DNA of 5,725 bases from Puniceicoccales bacterium (GTDB taxonomy: Bacteria; Verrucomicrobiota; Verrucomicrobiia; Opitutales; JAIRLM01), in contig JAIRTQ010000090.1 in assembly GCA_031254835.1 (NCBI GenBank), positions 1 through 5,725 of the forward strand, given 5' to 3'. Each line of letters begins with the position of its first letter. Positions within the stretch are counted from its first letter, which is position 1. The notes below the pieces were generated by a model, which was given only the letters and a program-made list of their open reading frames with translations, made no database searches and was not told the origin of the DNA. The translations under genes were made by a program, and so were the position numbers. This document shows positions 5,490-5,725 of the stretch, in pieces.

Positions 5490-5725
5490 GGGTTTTCCCA
5501 TGGGCATCCAGGAAGCCAAGACCTTCGGACTGCCGGTGGTGAGCACGGCCATGCCAGATTTGGAAAACTTGAAGCGCGGCTGCATCCAAGTGCCACAGGG
5601 CGACGCCGACGGGCTGGCCGCGGCGGCCATCGACCTGCTGCAAAACGACGAAAAGCGGAAAAAACTCGGCGCCGAAGAGCGCCAGGACGTGCTGAAAAAC
5701 TTTTCCTCGAAAGCGACCTTCGAAA
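5110..5725 (+). CDS. GT4-type glycosyltransferase, C-terminal part (same gene, shifted frame, runs off window)
   Basis: The frame opens after TGA 5095-5097, and its first ATG is 5110. Homology-like sequence starts at the A tract: NGTANSVYLPNPP resembles the usual GT4 linker ending in NP. Then come ILWVGRWDKNQKRPELALRA (the family GRxxxxKR block), RLIMLGTN, IDIAGFQKDLVPYYSSGALL, and FEGFPMGIQEAKTFGLPVVS, which contains the E-x7-E motif of retaining GT4 donor-sugar binding. The frame is still open at the right edge. It has no plausible independent ribosome site, and on its own it would lack the acceptor domain. I therefore read it as the second half of the gene starting near 4332, not a separate gene. 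With seven A in place of eight at 5131-5138, both halves join as QWQKNGTANS. Confidence 0.8.
   Translation, partial: MRNCDNGKKNGTANSVYLPNPPTFPVEDVTPAPLDSKTILWVGRWDKNQKRPELALRAFAKILKDVPDVRLIMLGTNTGQCQKCYLQCKKLIDRLGIGRAIDIAGFQKDLVPYYSSGALLLCTSTFEGFPMGIQEAKTFGLPVVSTAMPDLENLKRGCIQVPQGDADGLAAAAIDLLQNDEKRKKLGAEERQDVLKNFSSKATFE
5131..5138 (+). repeat. A8 homopolymer at the glycosyltransferase frame break
   Basis: Eight A between GGC and TGG. The upstream frame reads CAA AAA AAA TGG, while the downstream domain needs AAA AAT GGC. Removing one A restores one continuous glycosyltransferase. The tract lies exactly between the two domains. Confidence 0.85.

Noticed and set aside
1..5725. CRISPR array, insertion sequence, prophage or toxin-antitoxin system
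   Set aside because: No regularly spaced direct repeats, transposase motifs, phage genes or paired small toxin/antitoxin ORFs were seen.

Overview
The window reads as an ordinary chromosomal housekeeping segment of a moderately GC-rich Gram-negative-type bacterium. The ribosomal protein sequences, especially the S9 tail (GQPGARKRFQFSKR) and the L13 core (YTPHVDTGDFVVVVNAEKV), resemble Verrucomicrobiota, perhaps Opitutae-like. That placement is from recalled family resemblance, not a search, and I hold it with moderate confidence.

Layout from left to right. Bases 1-86 on the minus strand may hold the start of a small membrane protein that runs off the window. Bases 87-401 hold no gene I can support. 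From 402 to 2998 on the plus strand, two tightly coupled genes follow: a YheS-type ABC-F ribosome-associated ATPase, then, after only 2 bases, an RluA-type RNA pseudouridine synthase. Bases 2999-3175 are a convergent intergenic stretch with hairpins and one weak 35-residue minus-strand ORF. From 4196 down to 3176, all on the minus strand, lie tRNA-Asn(GUU), rplM (L13) and rpsI (S9). Bases 4197-4331 are a divergent control region. From 4332 to the right edge on the plus strand lies a GT4-type glycosyltransferase.

The genes share a translation theme: an ABC-F factor acting on ribosomes, an RNA-modifying enzyme, an Asn tRNA and two ribosomal proteins of the usual L13-S9 pair. The glycosyltransferase belongs to a separate cell-surface or polysaccharide theme.

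The most notable observation is a broken reading frame in the glycosyltransferase. Its N-terminal and C-terminal domains are in different frames, and they join exactly at a run of eight A (5131-5138); seven A would restore a classic GT4 sequence. This may be a sequencing error, a real inactivating mutation, a phase-variable tract or a slippage site. I found no evidence of a wholly new biological system, CRISPR array, insertion sequence or phage element.
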